A stretch of DNA of 64,000 nucleotides from Desmodesmus armatus (lineage: Eukaryota; Chlorophyta; Chlorophyceae; Sphaeropleales; Scenedesmaceae). The DNA is taken from positions 310,001-374,000 of the forward strand of contig VIIQ02000068.1 in the NCBI GenBank assembly GCA_007449985.2. The letters are read 5' to 3'. Positions within the stretch are counted from its first letter, which is position 1; each line of letters opens with the position of its first letter. Shown one piece after another: positions 58,380 to 64,000 of the stretch. The notes beneath the pieces are model-generated. The model had not been told where the DNA came from. It ran no database searches and was given only the letters and a program-made list of their open reading frames with translations. The position numbers were made by a program, and so were the translations under genes.

Positions 58380-61300
58380 ATGGCTGGCCCACACAGTCAC
58401 ATGGAGGATCCTGAGCTGCGCATACGGCAGTTGGAGAGGTCGCTGGCCGCTTTGACCAAGGAGAGGGATGACCTTGCTGAGGATGTGGCGCAGCTCTGTG
58501 TTTCCAGGTACACCAGTACTTTCGCTTGAGTAGTAATCCGGAGTATTGGCGTACCCTCCTGGCATGGGGACACCAGCATGGGTCTGTGGCATGTGACTGT
58601 CAGCCTGCCAGGCTGGCATGCGCACATGGGGCCAAAGCTGAGGGTTGTCTGTGTGTCTGTGTGCAGGGGCAGCCACATGTTCTCAAGCAGCTACGTTGCC
58701 TCTGGTGAGCAGTTGATATCTGCACCCATGCACTGCTGATCGTATGGTCCTGGCCAGTTTGTCAATGTGTGTCACAGTGAGTCGTTCACTGAGCGGCACT
58801 GAAGCAGGACACAGCCGCTCCCCCTGGAGTACCCACCACGGCGACTTGTCTGGCGAACAGAAGCCCGCTCCGAACTCTGTGTCTTCACTGCACTGGCATG
58901 CTTTCCTTAAGCATGCTGTGTGATGTATTGTGCTGTGCTGTGCTATGCTGGTGTGCTGGCACTCAACACCCCTGCCGTCCCCTCAACCACCCCCTGCCCG
59001 GCCCCCAGAGAGGCTCAAGTTCCTGGAGGTTGAGTTGAAGCAGCACCGGCAGCAGCTGGCCAGCATGACCAGCGAGAGGGACAGCCTGCAGGAGGACATC
59101 TGGCAAATCAAAGCAGCAAAGAAGCAGTCGGATGAGGTGGGTCCTGCTCTTTTTCTTTCACCAACTCAACAGTAAGCTCCCATAGGGTGACAGTTGCATC
59201 AGCCAGCAAGTCACGGGCCCAGCAGCAGCAAACAGGAGTACTGCATGACAGGCTTTGCCCCAAACCCAGCTGTCGTACTACAGTGCTGCCAGCACAGTTT
59301 GCCGCCCTGTAGGTCCCTAGATAACATGCATCTAACGGGCCACCAACTGCAGACTTGAACACACCGTAAGTATGATACCCGCATATTCCGCCCCCATTCA
59401 AGGCATCTCCTCTGCCCTACTCCTCTCCTGCACATTCTTACCCACACTATGTCCCAGGGCTGGCAGCAGGAACGCAGCATAAGAATGGCACACTTACACT
59501 CGCTACTTACGCTTACCAAGCCCCCACATGGGTGGTTGCTCAACAGACCCCGCTGCGGTCCCTACACTCCTCCTCCCCTGCACACTATCACTCAGGGCTG
59601 GCAGCAGGAGCGTCTACATGCAGCGTCCCTACAAAAGGAACTTGACTTTTTCAAAACCTCCTCAGCCCGTGCCATTGCTGAACGCGACAAGTCAGCTTAT
59701 GAAGCCCAGTCCCTCAAGGCAGAGCTCAACACAGCCCGCTCAGCCCTCCAAGACACCAGGTCTCAGCTAACAATAGCACAGCAGGTGTCTTTGGATCTAC
59801 AGACCCAACTCGACAGTGTGCAGCAGCAGCTGGAGGCTGAGCAGCAGGAGTCAGCAGCAGGCAGGGTGCAGCTGAGGCAGCAGAAGCAGCGGTACGAGCA
59901 GCAGCTGCAGCAGCAGGGGCGTGTGCATGAGCAGCAGATCCAGCGTGTGGAGCAGGGTCTGGAGCAGAAGGAAGAGACACTGAAGAAGTTGCAGGTGATT
60001 CGATCAAACCTGTCGAATCCAGGGTCCAGGGTGTTGGGTTTTAGGTGCAATGTTGGAGGTACAACAAGTACAAAAGGGTCCACATTAGGTGGCAATGCTT
60101 TGTGCAGCAGCTATTGCTGCAGCAATTAGGTGTTCCTCATGTCGACAGAGTACTGGTGTGTGCCTAATGCCCGTGCTTCCTGTGGTGCCAGCCCCGCAAC
60201 AACTCATTATCACCCCCCATCAGCACACCCTCCTTCTAATCAACGCCACCCAGTACTCTTCACCCACCATCAGTAGCACCATCTGTGGAACACCCAACTC
60301 AGTTGCCAACACCCACCCCCAAAGCCCCATGCTTTCCCTTTCCTCTGTATCGCACTACGCCCCCCCCCCCCCCCCCCCCCCACCCCCACCCCCCAGCCCA
60401 CCCCCTGTACGGCCCCATCTGCCATCCTTGCAGGTTGAGCTGGCGTCCAGCCAAGCTGACGAGGCCCAGCTGACCTTGGAGCTAACCGCCCTCAAGGCCA
60501 CCACAGCATCCCAGCAGCAGCAGCTGGAGGGGGTCAGGGCAGCAGCTGACACAGCCAAGGGGCAGCTGGCAGCAGTCAAGGCAGCCAACACAAACCTACA
60601 TGTGAGCAGTGAGGGTGGATGTGTAACGAGGAATGTTCCGTAAGAGCATCCCTTTTGATGCCCGTCATATATGGTAGCGGAACAAACCTATCTCATGCCC
60701 ATAGTGCACTCAATAGAGTCCCTTGTGATGCCCGTCACAGGATGTGAGGGGTGTAGGGTCACACTGTGGTGCTGCCCCTTTTGTTAACAGGCTCAGAGCT
60801 CTGCTGATGGTCACAATCAGTGTGTCTGTGTTAAATTTGACTTTGGAACCAACAGCTTGTTGAACACCCCATCAACACAGTACCGTACATCACGGTCCTA
60901 TTACAAGCCCTTGACTGGCCTTCACCCTACATGTATTTGGCGCCCCACCATGCATTCATGCCTTGCATGTCACACATGCGTACCGACTCTGTGTATGCTC
61001 AGTCTCGCAACACACACCCCAGCCGGTTGAAGCTGGCATCCTGCATGGGCAGTGAGTTGCTGAGGTGTGCATGTGTTTGACAGACTGAATCTATGTTCTT
61101 GTTATGTGTTTCCCGCTCTTTTTCGTTGCTCCTGCAGAAGCAGCTGAACAGCTCCACAGTGGCAGTGCAGGACCTGCAGACCCTTCTGGAGCAGACCTCT
61201 GCTGCTCTGGTGGCCAGCCAGGCTCGTCTTATGGAGACACATGCGAGTTCAACAGCTGCTCACACTGCCACAGACACTGACAACAGCGGCAACCATGACC

Positions 61301-64000
61301 ACCAGATACAAGAACTGAAGGCAAGCACACTGCGGCCTGGCGGTTGGGAGAGGGGAGGGGAGGAGTAGGCAGTGGTGGAGGTGGTGATGCATGTTGTGTG
61401 TGGCATTGTGGTACGTAGGCTCAACAGACACACATGGTGGATGGTTGAGGCATTGGCTGGCTGCACTCCCTGTGTCTACACACCACCGGGGGTACAGGAG
61501 GTGGTGGTGGTGGTGATCTTGTAGTGGGTGGCGTCGTCGTCCCACAACGCCACCCACTACAAGATCACCACCACCATCACCTCCTCCTACCCCCGGTGGT
61601 GTGTGTCTGTTGAGCCTACTGTACACTGAAAACAGAAGATGTATGACAGCAGCAGTGTGCTGACGGCAGCCGAAACGGTTTACTTCACCTCTCCCCGGCG
61701 CTTGCTTTTGCAAGTTCAAGTGCTGAAAGGGTCAAGGCTATGTGCTCCATGGCTTCGATGAGGACTTGCTGTGCCTGTGTTGAACACATGAGTTACAACC
61801 ATCAAGTGCATGTCATGACGACAGGCTTGTGTGTCAAGGCTTGGCATGTAACCCCTTTCAAGGCTGGCTGCGCATGGCACGTCTTCCTTCATGCCTGAAG
61901 TGCACGTCACAACCTTGTGTTGTGTGATTGTTGGTGCTTCTTGCATGTCACTGCAGGCCCAGCTTGCTGTGGCAAGTTTGAATGCTGAAGGGGTCAAGAC
62001 TATGTGCTCCACGGCTTTGACCAGGACTTGCTGTGCCTGTGTGTCTTGCTGTGCATTTGTTGATACTTCCTGCATGTCCCTGCAGGCCCAGCTTGCTGAT
62101 GCGGAGGATCAGCTGCAGCAGGCAGTACGGGACAAGCTGCAGGTGCAGCTGGAGCTCAGCCAAGCTCAGGTGGGACAGAAAAAGTTAGGAGGGGGCGAGG
62201 TGGGGTTGGAGGTGGGGACGGGGGTTGTAGACAGGGGCGTGTATTGGTGCTGTGAAGCGTGTGTTGTGACTCCTTTGGTCATGGGGGTAGAGATGGTAGG
62301 CACCAGCTGGCGCATTCAAGTCTTGTTGCCGTGCAGTAATGATATGGAGCCAGGCAGAGAGGCAAGCAGCGCTAGCATTAAGGCTGATAGGGTGGGGCAG
62401 AGGGGGATGCAAGGATGGGGTTGGGGCAGCCAATGCTGCCAGTCCTCAGCAAGTCGCTTCACCACACCAGTACGGATCACAGCGACGACTCCCAACGGCA
62501 GTGGTCTCCTACTAGTAGTTGACCTCCACTTGTGGGCCCTGGTGGTGTCATTGCTGCTATGATTACACCATGGTGGTGCTGCTGTGTTGGTTGCTGCATG
62601 TCCACCCGCAGGCTGGGGATGATGAGTATGCCCACACCAAACTTTTCAAATTGAATTTTAAAAAGGATTCAACTTTGTCAAAACCAAAAATCCTTCTCCC
62701 ACCCTACAGGCTGGAGAGGATGAGTATGCCCACACCCTGATGCAGCTACAGCAGCTGTACCACCACTGCAAGGAGCTGCTGGCGTCAGCAACACAACAAA
62801 AAGTGGAAGCACTCCTGCAGGTGGCCAAACAAGAGGCGCGTGCCCTTACTGCTCAGCCGCAGCCATCTCTCCTGCAGCCCCACCGACAAAGCAGCAGAAC
62901 AGCACCAGCACCAGCACCAGATGCAGCAAGTGCTGCAGGAGGGATGGATTCCACTTTGCCCGCCCTCGTCACCCCTCCTGCCGCACCCTCACCCTCCATG
63001 CCGAAGGCCAAGGCAGGCAAGGCAGCAGGCAGTACAAGCAGCAGCAGTACTACAAGCTCAGCCTCATGTGACGTACAGCAGCACGGTGCGGATACTGCCG
63101 CATGTGACACAGATGCTGCCGTTGCTGCAGACCAGCAAGCAGAGCACGCCACAGCACAGCAGCAGCGGCAGCTGCCTGTCTCCACGCCTGCAGGCACTCC
63201 CATCCCTGCTGCCAGGGCAGGAACTGACCAGCTGGCTGCTGATCTTCGTACAGAGCAGACAGCAGCACAGCTGCAGCAAGCCGCCCAGGGTCTGGGGCAG
63301 TTGCTGCTGCTGGCTCACCATTACCTCACCCTCCTGCAGCAACTCCCACCTGCTGATGTTGCTGCAGCAGCACAGGGCGGCAGCAGCAGCTCAGGCAGCA
63401 AAGGCAGGTCCAGTGGGGGTAGGAAGGGACCTAATAGCCCTGCAGGTGGGGACCCCCTGGCACGGCTTGCGGCTGCTGCTCATCAACTCGAGAAAGACAG
63501 GCAGCAGCTGGTGAGCAGCAGCCAGCTCAAGCAGCAGCAGCTAGACGACCTGCTGGCTCAGCTGCTGGTGCAGACAGCAGGAGTAGGGACAGGGGGTGGA
63601 CTGGTATCAGCAGTGGGGCCAGGTACACCCTCACAAGGCAGCAGAAGCCCAGCACAGCACAGCAGCCCGGGTGGGCGGGGTGCGGCACTGGGGAAGCTCC
63701 TCAGGGGTACACACGGCAGCCCAGCAGCGTCACCTTCGACGCCATCAACAGCAGCAGCAGCTGCTGCGGCTCATGGCAGCAGTGTTGCTGGTACTGTCAG
63801 CAGCAGCAGTGGTAATGGCAGTGGCAGCGTCACTCCTGCTGTCTTGGTCAGTATCCTTGCAGCAGGCAGTGTCGGCAGCATTCAGGGAGGTGGTGGCAGC
63901 AGCGGTGTGTTAGGTGTGTCTGCTGGCGACTTGCCTCGGCTGCAGTTGGCGCTGTGTCATGAGGTACAGCTGCTGGCAGAGTGTGGGCTGAATGCGCTGC
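58380..64000 (+). CDS. Long coiled-coil protein, 5' part (runs off the window end)
   Basis: Exons: 58380-58507, 58667-58704, 59009-59136, 59596-59994, 60434-60601, 61138-61320, 62086-62169, and 62710 to the end. All phases agree, and the second exon is only 38 bases. Donors are GT except at 61321 (GC). The start MAGPHSHMEDPELRIRQLER is followed by heptad-rich segments (LTKERDDLAEDVAQL, KFLEVELKQHRQQLASM, GWQQERLHAASLQKELDFF, AERDKSAYEAQSLKAEL, then Gln/Glu-rich coils), as in golgin-, CASP- or myosin-tail-like structural proteins. The eighth exon opens with GEDEYAHTLMQLQQLYHHC and turns into a Ser/Ala/Gly/Gln-rich linker with another helical stretch (LEKDRQQL, QQQLDDLLAQLL), still open at 64000. 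More than 470 residues precede or lie in the last exon here. Specific function is unknown. Three of the 3' splice sites have nearby upstream duplicates. Confidence 0.78.
60360..60381 (+). repeat. C22 tract in an intron of the coiled-coil gene
   Basis: A pure run of 22 C followed by CACCCCCACCCCCC lies about 50 bases before the 3' splice site at 60433. It probably forms part of the pyrimidine-rich region of that intron, as the C17 run does in the KDZ gene. Confidence 0.7.
61415..61619. repeat. Fold-back (long inverted repeat) element in an intron
   Basis: The left end GTAGGCTCAACAGACACACA and right end TGTGTGTCTGTTGAGCCTAC are exact complements. Inner arms (CACCACCGGGGGTA, then GGTGATCTTGTAGTGGGTGG against CCACCCACTACAAGATCACC) also pair. 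The left arm carries about 50 extra bases (near 61435-61485), and the loop is ~14 bases around 61535. It lies in the intron after exon 6 of the coiled-coil gene. The structure resembles a fold-back or MITE-like element; no coding sequence. Confidence 0.88.
61711..62041. repeat. ~70-bp direct repeat pair (61711-61780 and 61972-62041)
   Basis: Both copies share GCTGAA-GGGTCAAG, CTATGTGCTCCA and AGGACTTGCTGTGCCTGTGT and lie 261 bp apart in the intron before exon 7 of the coiled-coil gene. The second copy is directly joined to a duplicate of the exon-7 splice acceptor. Confidence 0.8.

Noticed and set aside
1..64000. tRNA or rRNA genes
   Set aside because: No T-arm-like GGTTCGAATCC or other conserved RNA motif was found by eye; a tRNAscan or Infernal run would be decisive.

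Overview
The window looks like nuclear DNA of a green alga, most likely a chlorophycean of the Chlamydomonadales type. The evidence is GT-AG introns in almost every gene, Ala/Gln-rich proteins built on GCA/CAG runs, long C and G homopolymers, an RRLLA-type basic/leucine motif in an ectodomain, a plastid-type ferredoxin with a transit-like leader, and a KDZ-superfamily transposase. Haematococcus or a relative is possible, but the species call is inference. No tRNA, rRNA or CRISPR array was seen.

Layout: 1-3.9 kb has no supportable gene. At 3.9-6.9 kb there is a small membrane-anchored, thrombospondin-type-1-like protein gene, with a decayed copy of one of its exons upstream. At 7.99-14.13 kb there is a complete 14-exon KDZ transposase gene whose splice phases all agree. 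It is followed within about 650 bp by a 3.6-kb array of a ~555-bp unit (14.77-18.40 kb), about 6.5 near-identical copies. At 19.2-22.1 kb (minus) lies an Ala-rich nuclear-type protein gene. At 22.9-27.5 and 28.05-32.5 kb (minus) lie two copies of one three-exon gene, made by a ~5-kb tandem duplication. The proximal copy is intact and the distal copy carries two frameshifts. At 33.7-34.2 kb (minus) is a ferredoxin and at 35.25-37.1 kb (minus) a six-exon plastid-type gene of unknown function. At 37.4-50.2 kb (plus) is UTP10/HEATR1, a subunit of the ribosome-biogenesis SSU processome, in ten exons. At 53.0-57.8 kb (minus) is a large Pro/Gln-rich presumed nuclear protein, divergently paired with a coiled-coil gene (58.38 kb to beyond the end, plus).

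The genes do not form a pathway. UTP10 is housekeeping, the ferredoxin and its neighbour look plastidial, and the rest are lineage-specific or mobile. Two themes stand out. First, local duplication occurs at every scale: the satellite array, the 5-kb gene duplication, the exon remnant, fold-back hairpins in introns, and copied 3' splice sites in the coiled-coil gene. Second, five single-base losses in short C/G runs break two otherwise sound genes and look like sequencing errors rather than mutations. The best candidates for an unusual system are the intact KDZ gene, the satellite array beside it, and the copied-acceptor pattern at the right end.
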